Below are positions 8,800 through 17,782 of a DNA stretch of 64,000 nt, in pieces. The stretch covers positions 1,240,001 through 1,304,000 of the forward strand of contig NZ_CP044125.1 of assembly GCF_016864575.1 (NCBI RefSeq), in the 5' to 3' direction. The notes beneath the pieces were generated by a model. That model was not told the origin of the DNA. It saw only the letters and a program-made list of their open reading frames with translations, and did not search any database. The stretch comes from Rhizobium sp. BG4. Its GTDB lineage: Bacteria > Pseudomonadota > Alphaproteobacteria > Rhizobiales > Rhizobiaceae. Position numbers and translations under genes: made by a program. How positions within the stretch are numbered: position 1 is the first letter of the stretch; each line of letters begins with the position of its first letter.

Positions 8800-9537
8800 C
8801 TACTCTTCGAGCTCGATTACCAACCCGGACGTTAGGTGAACTGGTGCCTTAAGCACATTAATCCGGTCTTCGCCGACCAGTTCATAACGCACGGCTAACG
8901 TACACCTGTCCCAAGCACTGCTATTCATGACATCAGCGGCGCTAGCCCGCTGGATTTTAATGCGCATGGTAACAGGCCGATGCTCGCGATCGACCCATCC
9001 TTCAAGAATTAGAGGAACATGAAATCCCAAATCTAAAGCGCGGTTTTTTTGAGTATTGTCAGAAGTCCCATACCAAAGTGCCTCAATCGGCTTGTCATCT
9101 TCGGCCCAAATGCCCCGTATGAGCATTCCGCGCCTATTCCAGTTCGTGATACGGATTAAGACTGCTTGCTCTGATTCCGTATGCTGAACGGCATCAAAAG
9201 TCGGAGGTGCGTCGCCAAGCTGAAACGCTGTTTGTTCCCGCTGGAGTCTCACTTGATTGTAAAGTGGGATCAAAGTGAAAAGCGCCACGAACGCGGCGAC
9301 CCACCCGCTTAGCGCAGAAACCCACTCCCTAAAGCAGTTGCTATCTTCCTGTGAGCAAAAGATCGACCTCGCGGGCGGAAAGCAGGAGATCGTCCAAATT
9401 AATACGGCGATCATGACTACGCCTGCGATGGGAGCAGACCATCTATCCAAGAACTTAGACAAACCTCTAGCCTCAACTTTTTCGAGCATATTCGGATTCA
9501 ATAGCTGCAGAATTTCCAAAGTAAACCACACTTGCAT
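8800..9537 (-). CDS. Membrane protein of unknown function, probably acquired
   Basis: About 245 residues. Two membrane segments lie in the first 100 residues (around IAGVVMIAVLIWTISCF and SGWVAAFVALFTLIPLY), separated by a short Cys-containing loop. A soluble domain of about 145 residues follows, rich in predicted beta strands (VLIRITNWNRRGMLIRG). I do not recognise the family. Base composition is visibly more AT-rich than the flanks and it abuts tRNA-Thr, so horizontal acquisition is likely. No start has a good Shine-Dalgarno; ATG 9537, TTG 9552 and ATG 9489 are all possible. Confidence 0.65.
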   Translation of the reverse strand: MQVWFTLEILQLLNPNMLEKVEARGLSKFLDRWSAPIAGVVMIAVLIWTISCFPPARSIFCSQEDSNCFREWVSALSGWVAAFVALFTLIPLYNQVRLQREQTAFQLGDAPPTFDAVQHTESEQAVLIRITNWNRRGMLIRGIWAEDDKPIEALWYGTSDNTQKNRALDLGFHVPLILEGWVDREHRPVTMRIKIQRASAADVMNSSAWDRCTLAVRYELVGEDRINVLKAPVHLTSGLVIELEE

Positions 9538-9630
9538 TCTATCGGGCGGCAAGAGTTGATTTGCGGCAGTGAGCCCATTGCCCCGCCAAAATAACCCGCT
9601 AAAATACCCTCATGCAGCGCCCTTCCGGGA

Positions 9631-9656
9631 GGAACGCGAGGGGCTGACTGCGCGTT
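9631..9656 (+). promoter_or_regulatory. EcfG/RpoE2-type general-stress promoter
   Basis: GGAAC at 9631-9635, a 17-base spacer, then CGTT at 9653-9656. This matches the alphaproteobacterial EcfG consensus exactly. It lies 28 bases before the DUF982 start. Confidence 0.7.
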
Positions 9657-9684
9657 TTGGCGTACACACTGGAGGAATACGCCT

Positions 9685-9927
9685 ATGGCAACTGAAAGAT
9701 GGGATAGTCCGGTCAAGGTGGGTTTCGAAGATACCGATGCCCGTACCGTGAACGGTCCGTTCGATGCATTGAAGTGCCTTGCCGACCTGTGGCCCGCAGC
9801 GCGCGGCCTCCGTTACCTCAAGGCCCGCAGCACCTGCCGCGCCGCTCTCGATGGCCGCAAGACCGCCGAGGAAGCGCGGATGGAGTTCGTGGCAGCTGCG
9901 GAAGAGGCGAAGCTCAAGCTTCACTAA
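9685..9927 (+). CDS. DUF982 domain-containing protein
   Basis: The 80-residue protein has the DUF982 pattern: VKVGFEDTDARTVNGPFDALKCLADLWP, then an Ala/Arg-rich helical tail. DUF982 proteins are small and numerous in rhizobia, and their function is unknown. A perfect EcfG-type promoter precedes it, so induction in the general stress response is likely (inference). GGAGGAA in the leader is part of the promoter, not the ribosome site. Confidence 0.85.
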   Translation: MATERWDSPVKVGFEDTDARTVNGPFDALKCLADLWPAARGLRYLKARSTCRAALDGRKTAEEARMEFVAAAEEAKLKLH

Positions 9928-9971
9928 ACGTCTCGCCGGGCGAGCCGGGCTTGCCCGCAATCGGGCATGGC

Positions 9972-10226
9972 TCACTCGCCGGGAACGGTGGCAACGTCAT
10001 GCGGACTGATATCGCTGAATGCGGTTTTGCCGGCGCCGTACCGGAACGGGATGGCCGTTAATTTTCGCTTAACCGTGGGGGAATCTGGCGCGGGATAGCC
10101 CAAGTATTGCCGTTGCGCCCTCGCGTTGTGCATCAATAGAACATCTGCAGCCATCATGATGATGGTCAGAGGCTCGTCACCCTCTGCACTATGCAGACGA
10201 GCCTCGAACAACCGATATTCTGGCAA
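9972..10226 (-). CDS. Small hypothetical protein
   Basis: An 84-codon frame with a TTG start at 10226 and only a weak ribosome site. The translation begins MPEYRLFEARLHSAEGDEPLT and has a central hydrophobic stretch (IIMMAADVLLM). I do not recognise it. It fills the gap between DUF982 and the exported protein, but real coding is not certain. Confidence 0.4.
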   Translation of the reverse strand: MPEYRLFEARLHSAEGDEPLTIIMMAADVLLMHNARAQRQYLGYPAPDSPTVKRKLTAIPFRYGAGKTAFSDISPHDVATVPGE

Positions 10227-10246
10227 TACTTCAAGAATTTCATGCC

Positions 10247-10513
10247 TTAACAGGCGGCGTCGCTCTGGCTGTCCATTTCCAGATAGCCGACACCGATGAT
10301 CGTTCCGTCGGGAGCGCGGATGAAGGACGGCACGTAGTGGGATTCGGGCTGCGGGCAGGCGACGGTACCGCTATATTCGTTCAGCGCCATCTGGTCCTGT
10401 GGCAGGGCCGAGTAATAATCGACATCGGTTTCGAGAGCGGCGGATGCGGGAATGGCGAAAGCAGCACTTGCAATAAAAAGGGCTGGAACCCCCAGACGGA
10501 TGCAGGTCCTCAT
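10247..10513 (-). CDS. Small exported protein, unknown function
   Basis: The 88-residue protein starts at the ATG at 10513 with a clear Sec signal peptide (MRTCIRLGVPALFIASAAFA, cleavage near ASA-AL). The mature part contains two cysteines (VACPQPES and the C-terminal Cys) that could form a disulfide. The family is not recognised. A GGAAC-N17-GGTT sequence lies about 30 bases upstream, one base off the EcfG consensus, so a stress-induced periplasmic role is possible. Confidence 0.65.
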   Translation of the reverse strand: MRTCIRLGVPALFIASAAFAIPASAALETDVDYYSALPQDQMALNEYSGTVACPQPESHYVPSFIRAPDGTIIGVGYLEMDSQSDAAC

Positions 10514-10544
10514 GACTATCTCCAGCGTTGAAATCCGCCCAATC

Positions 10545-10570
10545 AACCCGTGAAGGGCAGCTTTGGTTCC
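10545..10570 (-). promoter_or_regulatory. Near-consensus EcfG-type promoter
   Basis: On the minus strand GGAAC (10570-10566), 17 bases, then GGTT (10548-10545). One mismatch to CGTT. It points at the exported protein starting at 10513. Confidence 0.4.
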
Positions 10571-10605
10571 CCGCTTTTCTTCGCACGTTTTCGTGCGCAT
10601 TTGCC

Positions 10606-10631
10606 GGAACTTTTCGGGCAGCGGCGCTGTT
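10606..10631 (+). promoter_or_regulatory. Near-consensus EcfG-type promoter
   Basis: GGAAC at 10606-10610, 17 bases, TGTT at 10628-10631. One mismatch to CGTT. It lies 44 bases before the 45-residue membrane protein and diverges from the similar site at 10545-10570. Confidence 0.45.
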
Positions 10632-10675
10632 CAATAAGGTTGAGAACAGCATGGCCGGACGAAGTAGAATTAATC

Positions 10676-10813
10676 ATGAAAACACTGATGCTGATCATCA
10701 TCGCGCTCATGGTCGCTTCCATTTTGAGTATCCTCGTCATCAAGCCCTTCGAACAGGGCGGCAGCCAGGACGACACGCCGCAAAAGACCATCCAGCAGCC
10801 GGAGCCTAAGTAG
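10676..10813 (+). CDS. Small single-pass membrane protein
   Basis: A 45-residue product from the ATG at 10676. It has one transmembrane helix (LMLIIIALMVASILSILVI) followed by a polar tail rich in Gln, Asp and Pro. Function is unknown. It could also be a signal-anchored peptide. The leader has a near-consensus EcfG promoter, so it probably belongs with the neighbouring stress genes. The ribosome site is weak (GAAG), and an in-frame upstream reading without a good start was set aside. Confidence 0.6.
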   Translation: MKTLMLIIIALMVASILSILVIKPFEQGGSQDDTPQKTIQQPEPK

Positions 10814-10910
10814 CGCCCCGCTCTTGCCCCCGCAAATTTCAGCGCGCTCTACTTGGCGAAGCGGATTTTTGGCGCCATATCAATGATGGGTCGAAATGGG
10901 GGCAGCTTTC

Positions 10911-11180
10911 ATGTTCAAGGTCATCGTTCCGGTTTTCACCGCCGCCGCCATGCTGGTGGCCTGCAGCGCTGCCGATAGCGCCGGGCCGACGCCGATCCCG
11001 GGAAGCCTCACCTATGGCGGGCCGGCGCGCTCGAAGCTGACGAAGTCGCCGCCCGGCAGCTATGTCTACAACAGCTTCTACAATTCGAGCGGCCAGAAGG
11101 TGCAGGAGACCTATATCCTGCAACCGGACCGGACGCTGAAGCTGACGCGCCAGGAAGTGGTTTCAGACTTCGTTTACTGA
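10911..11180 (+). CDS. Small lipoprotein, unknown function
   Basis: The 89-residue product has a lipoprotein signal: a hydrophobic stretch MFKVIVPVFTAAAMLVAC ending at a lipobox cysteine (residue 18). The mature part is polar and ends LKLTRQEVVSDFVY. A GGGGG about nine bases upstream supports the ATG at 10911 over the in-frame ATG 15 bases before it. Probably attached to the inner leaflet of the outer membrane; the role is unknown. Confidence 0.7.
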   Translation: MFKVIVPVFTAAAMLVACSAADSAGPTPIPGSLTYGGPARSKLTKSPPGSYVYNSFYNSSGQKVQETYILQPDRTLKLTRQEVVSDFVY

Positions 11181-11270
11181 CCGCGCTTGACAGGAATCAC
11201 TATCAAGAACATTCAAGGAACGTCTCATAGTCCGTGACGCCAAGCGCGCGGGCGCCAACCGGACGGCTGG

Positions 11271-13331
11271 ATGTATCTCGAAAAGCTCAACCCGCAACAG
11301 CGCATGGCCGTGGAACACGGAACCCTTACCGAGGGCAGCCATGTCGCAGGCCCGCTGCTCGTCATTGCGGGCGCCGGTTCCGGCAAGACCAATACGCTGG
11401 CCCATCGCGTCGCGCATCTGATCGTCAAGGGCGCCGATCCGCGCCGCATCCTGCTGATGACCTTTTCGCGCCGGGCTGCCTCCGAGATGGCGCGGCGCGT
11501 CGAGCGCATCTGCGCCGAAGTGCTCGGCGCCAATTCCGGCATCATGGCGGATGCGCTTGCCTGGAGCGGCACCTTCCACGGCATCGGCGCGCGGTTGCTG
11601 CGCGATTATGCCGAGCAGATCGGTGTCGATCCGGCCTTCACGATCCACGACCGGGAAGACAGCGCCGACCTGATGAATATCGTGCGCCACGATCTCGGCT
11701 TCTCGAAGACCGAGAACCGCTTTCCGACCAAGGGCACATGCCTGGCGATCTATTCGCGGGTCGTCAATTCCGAAGGCGAGCTGCCGCTCGTCTTGCGCGA
11801 TGCGTTTCCGTGGTGTGCGACCTGGGAGAACCAGCTGCGCGAGCTCTTCGGCGCCTATGTCGAAGCCAAGCAGGCGCAGAACGTTCTCGATTACGACGAC
11901 CTGCTGCTCTACTGGGCGCAGATGGTGGCCGAGCCGATGATTGCCGAGGATATCGGCAGCCGCTTCGACCATGTGCTCGTCGACGAATATCAGGATACCA
12001 ACCGGCTGCAGTCCTCGATCCTGCTGGCGCTGAAGCCGGATGGGCAGGGGCTGACCGTCGTCGGCGACGATGCGCAGTCGATCTATTCCTTCCGCGCCGC
12101 GACGGTGCGCAACATTCTCGACTTTCCGGCCTCGTTCACGCCAGCCGCCAATATCGTCACGCTCGACCGCAATTACCGCTCGACGCAGCCGATCCTCGCC
12201 GCCGCCAATGCGGTCATCGATCTCGCCTCGGAACGCTTCACCAAGAACCTCTGGACAGAACGGCAGTCTGCCGAGCGGCCGCGCCTCGTCACCGTGCGCG
12301 ACGAGGCGGATCAGGCGCGCTTCGTTGCCGACAAGGTGCTGGAGAACCGTGAGGAAGGCGTGAAGCTGAAGGGCCAGGCGGTGCTGTTTCGCGCCTCGCA
12401 TCACAGCGGCGCGCTGGAGGTGGAGCTCACACGGCGCAACATTCCCTTCGTCAAATTCGGCGGGCTGAAGTTTCTGGACAGCGCGCATGTGAAGGACATG
12501 CTGGCCGCACTGCGCTTTGCGCTCAATCCGCGCGATCGCGTCGCCGGCTTCCGGCTGATGCAGATCCTGCCCGGTGTCGGGCCCTCGACGGCGCAGAAGA
12601 CGCTGGATCATATGGCGGCCGATCCGAGCCCGATTCAAGCGCTTGCCGAACTGGCCGCACCGCCGCGTTCCGGCGATGACTGGACGGCCTTCGTGTCCGT
12701 GATGCAGGAGCTGAAGACCGGCAAGGCCGGTTGGCCGGCCGAGATCGGGCTCGTGCGGGAATGGTACCAGCCGCATCTGGAACGGCTGCATGAAGACGCC
12801 TCGACGCGCCAGGCCGACCTGCTGCAGCTCGAGCAGATCGCCGCGGGCTATCCTTCCCGCGAACGCTTCCTGACGGAGCTGACGCTCGATCCGCCGGATG
12901 CGACAAGCGATCAGGCCGGCGTGCCGCTGCTCGACGAGGATTACCTGATCCTCTCCACCATCCATTCGGCCAAGGGGCAGGAATGGACCAAGGTCTTCAT
13001 GCTGAACGTCGTGGACGGCTGCATTCCCTCCGACCTCGCTGTCGGCACCAGCGCCGAGATCGAGGAGGAGCGGCGGCTCCTCTATGTCGCGATGACGCGG
13101 GCGAAGGACAATCTCGATCTCGTCGTGCCGCAGCGCTTCTTCACCCATGGGCAGAATGCGCAGGGCGACCGTCACGTCTATGCCGCCCGCACCCGCTTCA
13201 TCCCGGCAACGCTCCTGCAGTTCTTCGAAGTCTGCGGCTGGCAACAGGCCAAGGCCGAGACGGCGGCCAGCCAGCACGCGCGTCAGGTGCGGATCGATGT
13301 GGGCGCGCGCATGCGCGGCATGTGGCGCTAG
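11271..13331 (+). CDS. UvrD/Rep-family (SF1A) DNA helicase
   Basis: A 686-residue ATP-dependent 3'-5' DNA helicase. In order: Q motif NPQQRMAVEH, Walker A GAGSGKTNT (about residue 34), motif Ia TFSRRAASEM, Walker B VDEYQDTN (about 238), motif III GDDAQSIYSF, motif IV LDRNYRST, motif V STIHSAKGQEW and motif VI LYVAMTRAK. It is related to UvrD/PcrA, but the N- and C-terminal ends do not identify which paralogue. The stop lies six bases from the convergent hydrolase gene. Confidence 0.92.
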   Translation: MYLEKLNPQQRMAVEHGTLTEGSHVAGPLLVIAGAGSGKTNTLAHRVAHLIVKGADPRRILLMTFSRRAASEMARRVERICAEVLGANSGIMADALAWSGTFHGIGARLLRDYAEQIGVDPAFTIHDREDSADLMNIVRHDLGFSKTENRFPTKGTCLAIYSRVVNSEGELPLVLRDAFPWCATWENQLRELFGAYVEAKQAQNVLDYDDLLLYWAQMVAEPMIAEDIGSRFDHVLVDEYQDTNRLQSSILLALKPDGQGLTVVGDDAQSIYSFRAATVRNILDFPASFTPAANIVTLDRNYRSTQPILAAANAVIDLASERFTKNLWTERQSAERPRLVTVRDEADQARFVADKVLENREEGVKLKGQAVLFRASHHSGALEVELTRRNIPFVKFGGLKFLDSAHVKDMLAALRFALNPRDRVAGFRLMQILPGVGPSTAQKTLDHMAADPSPIQALAELAAPPRSGDDWTAFVSVMQELKTGKAGWPAEIGLVREWYQPHLERLHEDASTRQADLLQLEQIAAGYPSRERFLTELTLDPPDATSDQAGVPLLDEDYLILSTIHSAKGQEWTKVFMLNVVDGCIPSDLAVGTSAEIEEERRLLYVAMTRAKDNLDLVVPQRFFTHGQNAQGDRHVYAARTRFIPATLLQFFEVCGWQQAKAETAASQHARQVRIDVGARMRGMWR

Positions 13332-13337
13332 GACCGC

Positions 13338-14396
13338 CTAAAGCGACAGAGGTTTGACGCTGCCGAAAAACGGTTCGATCGCCTCCGGGCTGACGGCGGC
13401 AAGCTCTGCCGGTTTCCATTTCGGATTGCGGTCCTTGTCGATGACGGCGGCACGCACGCCTTCGTAGAAATCCGGTGTCTTCAAGATCTGCATGCAGGCT
13501 GCGAGCTCGCGGTTCAGGCATTCGGCGAGATCGGCGCTTGCCCTGCCCTGGCGCAACAGCCGGAGCGTCACCTTGAGGCTGGTCGGCGAGCGCTTGAGGA
13601 TGGTGGCGCGGGTCTCGGCGGCAAACTCGCCCTCCTCTGCCTCAAGGGCTGCGATAATCTGCTCGACGCTGTCGAAGCGGAAGGCGCGGTCGATCACCTC
13701 GCGGTTATGCTGCAGGTGGCCGGCATGCGGGTGGATGGCGATATGTTTCAGCAGCGCATCGACCGCGGTCGAAGACGATCCGAGCGGCATGCGGGCCAGT
13801 GCATCGATCATCTCTGGCAAGCGGCCGGAGGCGATCTTGACGTCGGCGAGACCGGCATAGAGCGCGTCGGTGGCGTTCATTTCAAGACCTGTGAGGCCAG
13901 CCCATGTGCCGGTTTCGCCCGGCATGCGCGGCAGCAGCCAGGTGGCGCCGACATCCGGGAAATAGCCGATGCCGGTTTCCGGCATGGCAAGCCGGGTGCG
14001 CTCGGTCACGACCCGGTGGCGGCCATGCGCCGAGAGGCCGACGCCGCCGCCCATGGTGATGCCATCCATGACCGCGACATAGGGTTTCGGGAAGTGGGCG
14101 ATGCGATGATTGAGCGCAAATTCCTCACGCCAGAAGGCTTCAGCATCCTCGGATCCGGAAAGACCGCTCTGATGCAGCGCGCGGATATCGCCGCCGGCGC
14201 AGAAGCCGCGCTCGCCCTCGCCTGTCACGACCACGGTTGCGACGTCAGAGTCATCCTCGAATTCGTCAAATGCAGCATCCAGCATGCGCACCATCGGCAG
14301 CGTCAAGCTGTTCAGGGCCTTGGGGCGATTGAGGCGGACAATGCCGGCGCTGCCGCGCTTTTCGATGAAGACTTCCCGGTCGCTGTTCTTGTGCAT
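13338..14396 (-). CDS. 3-hydroxyisobutyryl-CoA hydrolase (enoyl-CoA hydratase family)
   Basis: A 352-residue crotonase-fold protein. The oxyanion-hole segments are present (CAGGDIRALH near residue 67 and MDGITMGGGVGLSAHG near 110), and PETGIGYFPDVGATWLL near 140 is typical of the HIBYL-CoA hydrolase subgroup, as is the longer C-terminal half. The enzyme releases 3-hydroxyisobutyrate in valine breakdown. Annotation as a generic enoyl-CoA hydratase/isomerase is possible, but length and motif favour the hydrolase. Confidence 0.85.
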   Translation of the reverse strand: MHKNSDREVFIEKRGSAGIVRLNRPKALNSLTLPMVRMLDAAFDEFEDDSDVATVVVTGEGERGFCAGGDIRALHQSGLSGSEDAEAFWREEFALNHRIAHFPKPYVAVMDGITMGGGVGLSAHGRHRVVTERTRLAMPETGIGYFPDVGATWLLPRMPGETGTWAGLTGLEMNATDALYAGLADVKIASGRLPEMIDALARMPLGSSSTAVDALLKHIAIHPHAGHLQHNREVIDRAFRFDSVEQIIAALEAEEGEFAAETRATILKRSPTSLKVTLRLLRQGRASADLAECLNRELAACMQILKTPDFYEGVRAAVIDKDRNPKWKPAELAAVSPEAIEPFFGSVKPLSL

Positions 14397-14460
14397 GGTG
14401 TGCCGCGCCTCCTTGATCAGCTAATCAATAGACAGGCAGGGCACTTCGTTCCAGTGGGGA

Positions 14461-16434
14461 TCAATACGGAAGCAGCGCGTGGAGCGGTTCGTGAGCCATC
14501 GTCATGGCGTCGCGCTGGAGCGCATAGTCGATCGCGGCGTTGAGTTTCAGCGGCCTGGAGAAGTGGTAACCCTGGGCCAGCCGGACGCCCATGGCGCGCA
14601 GGCCGTCGGCGATTTCCTCGCTCTCGACGCCTTCGGCGACCGAGGCGATGCCGAGGTTCTGGCAGAGATTGGCGACCGAGCGGGTGATGTTCATCGAGCG
14701 GACATCGCGATCGAAATTCATCACGAAGGTCTTGTCGATCTTCAGCTTGTCGAAGGCCAGGCGGTGGATATGGCTGAGGCTCGAGAAGCCGGTGCCGAAA
14801 TCATCGAGCGCGATCGAAATGCCGGCGGCGCGCAGCAGGCCGATTACCTGGTCGGCGGTATCGAAGTCGGAAAGCAGCGCCGTCTCGGTGATTTCGAACT
14901 CGATGCGTTTCGGATCGACGCCGGAGCGGTGGATCATCGCGAGCAGGTTCATCGAGGTCTCGTGGTCGCAGATGTCGCGGGCCGAGAGATTGAACGACAG
15001 GCAGAGATGATCGGGGATCTGCTTCAGCGCATCAAGCGCCTGGCCGAACAGCACGCGGGTCATCCGGCCGATGACGGCGGTGCGCTCGGCGGCGGGAATG
15101 AAGGCATCCGGGCTGATGCGGCCGAAGCGGGCGCTATCCCAGCGCGCCAGCGCCTCGTAGCCGACAACACGGCCGCTCTTCAGCTCGATGATCGGCTGGT
15201 ATTCCAACGACAGTTCGCTGGAGAAATCGTTGGCCTGCAGCTCCAGCTCGATCTGATAGCGCTGGTTGAGGATCTTCTCGTGCTCCGAAGAGAAAAACTC
15301 GACGCCGCCGCGGCGCTTGCTCTTGACCTGATAGAGGGCAAAGTCGGCCTTCTCATAGAGGTCTTCGGCGGTGGAATCACGATCCTCGGGATAGACGATG
15401 CCGCAGGAGGCCGAGACCCGGACCGAGCCATCGGGGATTTCGAAGGCTTCGTGCACGGAGGCACAGAGGGCGTGGCCGAGATCGGCGACATCCTTGCGGC
15501 TGATGCCCTGCGGGAAGATCAGGCCGAATTCGTCGCCGCCGAGACGCGAGACAACAGCTTCGCTGCCGGCAAGTGCGGCAAAGCGGCGGGCGGTTTCCTT
15601 CAGCACGAGATCGCCTGCCGAATGGCCGAAGACGTCGTTGACCGGCTTGAAGCCGTCGAGATCGATGATGCCGATGACGGGCGGCTCGTTGGGATTCTGC
15701 TGCAGCAGGCGCTCCAGCGACAGGAAGAAGCTGCGACGGTTGGCAAGGCCGGTCAGCTGGTCCTGTAGCGCGTTGCGGCTGTTGACAAGATTGAGCTCCT
15801 CGGCTTCGGCCTGCTTCTTTTCCAGCTCCTCGGTCATCTGCACGAGACCGGCGAAGTTCTGGAAGTAGCTGTTGATCACCCTGAGGAACGGCAGGATCAG
15901 GAAGAGGCCGCTAACGGCAGTGGCGATGAAAACCGGATTGCCCGAGGACAGGAAGGTCAGCGCCATCGCGGTGAAGGTGATGACGGTGGTGATTGCAGCC
16001 GCGATCGGCAGATGCATGAGACAGAAGATGCAGGAAATGCCGGTCACGACGAGGAAATAGGCGATCTGGCCCTGCTGGAAGGCATTGCCATAGCTATAAA
16101 GCGCCACCGCCCAGAAGCCGAAGGCAACCGTCAGGATGCAGGAGCCAACGATCGTGAAGCGCATGAGCTTGTAGGCGCGCTCGGGGGTGACGTTTTCCTT
16201 GCCGTTGATTTCCCACCAACAGAGACGGAAGAGGCAGACGACGCTGAGGCCGGTCGGAATATAGAGCGCCAGCCAGAGCGGCGCGGTCTTGATATGGGTG
16301 ATCGCGACGGAGAGCGCGTTGATGATCAGCAGGACATAGAGAATCGGGATCTGTGTCGACAGAGCCTGAAACTGTGCCATCAAGAACTTCGGGTTGTCTT
16401 TTTGCAGCCGTAGCGAAGCGATGAAGCTTTTCAT
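14461..16434 (-). CDS. Membrane-bound GGDEF-EAL cyclic-di-GMP protein
   Basis: A 657-residue protein. About six N-terminal membrane helices (to residue ~185) are followed by a short coiled coil (EELEKKQAEAEELN). The GGDEF domain has an intact SRLGGDEFGLIF, and the EAL domain has GYEALARWD and DDFGTGFSSL. Both active sites look complete, so it may make and/or degrade c-di-GMP. No RxxD inhibitory site precedes GGDEF. A GTG at 16455 is in frame, but AAGGGA upstream of the ATG at 16434 supports the shorter form. Confidence 0.93.
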   Translation of the reverse strand: MKSFIASLRLQKDNPKFLMAQFQALSTQIPILYVLLIINALSVAITHIKTAPLWLALYIPTGLSVVCLFRLCWWEINGKENVTPERAYKLMRFTIVGSCILTVAFGFWAVALYSYGNAFQQGQIAYFLVVTGISCIFCLMHLPIAAAITTVITFTAMALTFLSSGNPVFIATAVSGLFLILPFLRVINSYFQNFAGLVQMTEELEKKQAEAEELNLVNSRNALQDQLTGLANRRSFFLSLERLLQQNPNEPPVIGIIDLDGFKPVNDVFGHSAGDLVLKETARRFAALAGSEAVVSRLGGDEFGLIFPQGISRKDVADLGHALCASVHEAFEIPDGSVRVSASCGIVYPEDRDSTAEDLYEKADFALYQVKSKRRGGVEFFSSEHEKILNQRYQIELELQANDFSSELSLEYQPIIELKSGRVVGYEALARWDSARFGRISPDAFIPAAERTAVIGRMTRVLFGQALDALKQIPDHLCLSFNLSARDICDHETSMNLLAMIHRSGVDPKRIEFEITETALLSDFDTADQVIGLLRAAGISIALDDFGTGFSSLSHIHRLAFDKLKIDKTFVMNFDRDVRSMNITRSVANLCQNLGIASVAEGVESEEIADGLRAMGVRLAQGYHFSRPLKLNAAIDYALQRDAMTMAHEPLHALLPY

Positions 16435-16545
16435 TGTCCCTTTTCCCTTGGCCACAGAACAGCCAGAGAAAGCTTGATTTTTTCTTAGTTTCGCTGTTTT
16501 CGCACGGCTATCCCGCCGCGGATGGTAAATGCCGTGTTAGCGCGA

Positions 16546-17580
16546 TCAGAACGACGCGGCAGCCAGTTCGCGGTAGATGCCCTGCAGATCGCCGACGCGG
16601 CGCTGCATCAGCTCCAGTTCCCAGTCGAGCGCGCTGCGCACGATGGTTTCGAGCGCATCATGCTGCGGGACCCAACCGAGCACGCGGCGCGCCAAGGTTG
16701 CGTCGGCGACGACACTCGCGGAATCGCCGGGGCGGCGTGGTGCCATGTGGATCTTGAAGGAGTGGCCATGAACACGGGTCACCATGTTCAGGACGTCGAG
16801 GACCGAATAGCCGAAACCATAGCCGCAATTGGCGACCAGAGAGCCTTTGCCCTGGCGCAGGTGCTGCAGCGCCTTCAGGTGCGCATCGGCGAGATCGGTA
16901 ACGTGGATATAGTCGCGCACGCCGGTGCCGTCATGGGTCGGGTAATCGACGCCGTAGACGCTGACGCCGTCGCGCTTGCCGAGAGCGGCTTCGCAGGCGA
17001 CCTTGATCAGATGCGTGGCGCCATTGGTGGACTGGCCGGCGCGGCCCTGCGGGTCGGCTCCGGCTACGTTGAAATAGCGCAGTGCCACATAGTTGAAGTC
17101 ATAGGCTGCAGCGGCATCGCGCAGCATGAACTCGGTCATCAGCTTCGACTGGCCGTAGGGATTTTCAGGATTGAGGGTCGCGGTTTCCTTGACCGGATCC
17201 GACGTCTTCTGCGGACCATAGACGGCCGCGGTCGATGAGAAGACGAAATGGCGCACACCGGCTTCGATAGAGGCGCTGAGCAGCGCGCGAGTCTTGCCGG
17301 AATTGTTGTCGTAATAGGAAAGCGGGTCGGCGACCGATACCGGCACGACGGCCGAACCGGCGAAATGGATGATCGCCTCGATATCGTTTTCGATGAAGAT
17401 GGTCCGCAGGATTTCGGGGTCGGCGACATCGCCGAGATAGAAGCGGGCCGCCGGCGCCACCGCCCAGCGGAAGCCCGTCGACAGGCGGTCGAGAACGACG
17501 ACGTCCTCACCTGCCTCCAGTAGTGTCCAGACCATATGGCTGCCGATATAGCCAGCGCCGCCCGTCACCAAGATTGCCAT
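16546..17580 (-). CDS. galE: UDP-glucose 4-epimerase
   Basis: A 344-residue short-chain dehydrogenase-type epimerase interconverting UDP-glucose and UDP-galactose for surface polysaccharides. NAD-binding GGAGYIGSH is at the start, the catalytic SSTAAVYG and YGQSK (Tyr-x3-Lys) are present, and RYFNVAGADPQGRAGQ is typical of GalE. AGGGA nine bases before the ATG at 17580 favours it over the ATG three codons upstream. Confidence 0.94.
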   Translation of the reverse strand: MAILVTGGAGYIGSHMVWTLLEAGEDVVVLDRLSTGFRWAVAPAARFYLGDVADPEILRTIFIENDIEAIIHFAGSAVVPVSVADPLSYYDNNSGKTRALLSASIEAGVRHFVFSSTAAVYGPQKTSDPVKETATLNPENPYGQSKLMTEFMLRDAAAAYDFNYVALRYFNVAGADPQGRAGQSTNGATHLIKVACEAALGKRDGVSVYGVDYPTHDGTGVRDYIHVTDLADAHLKALQHLRQGKGSLVANCGYGFGYSVLDVLNMVTRVHGHSFKIHMAPRRPGDSASVVADATLARRVLGWVPQHDALETIVRSALDWELELMQRRVGDLQGIYRELAAASF

Positions 17581-17752
17581 GTCCCGCATTCCCTGTTTTG
17601 TCGCACAGGGGCATCAGACGGATTTTCCCTTTCGGATTTTCTTATCAAAGGCCCGTTTTGGACCGTTCCGGCGGGTAAGTTTGCGGGTGTGGTTAGAGGC
17701 CGATTTCGGCTTTCGCTACAATTTTATCGAACCGGCCGAATCCGGGGCAGAT

Positions 17753-17773
17753 GCCCGGCTGAAGGAGCCGGGC
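17753..17773 (-). terminator. Hairpin after the aminotransferase gene
   Basis: GCCCGGCT/AGCCGGGC with a five-base loop, ten bases beyond the stop at 17783. There is no U tract, so it may be a weak or Rho-assisted terminator. The remaining 170 bases up to galE hold no gene. Confidence 0.4.
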
Positions 17774-17782
17774 ACGCGGTAT

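Noticed and set aside
8712..9684. Possible attachment repeat of the tRNA-Thr 3' end
   Set aside because: No repeat of the CCACTCGGCAGCACCA end was found near the foreign gene, and there is no integrase.
11163..13277. 704-codon minus-strand frame opposite the UvrD-like helicase
   Set aside because: Antisense shadow of a well-supported gene; composition is Arg/His/Gly-rich with no domain.
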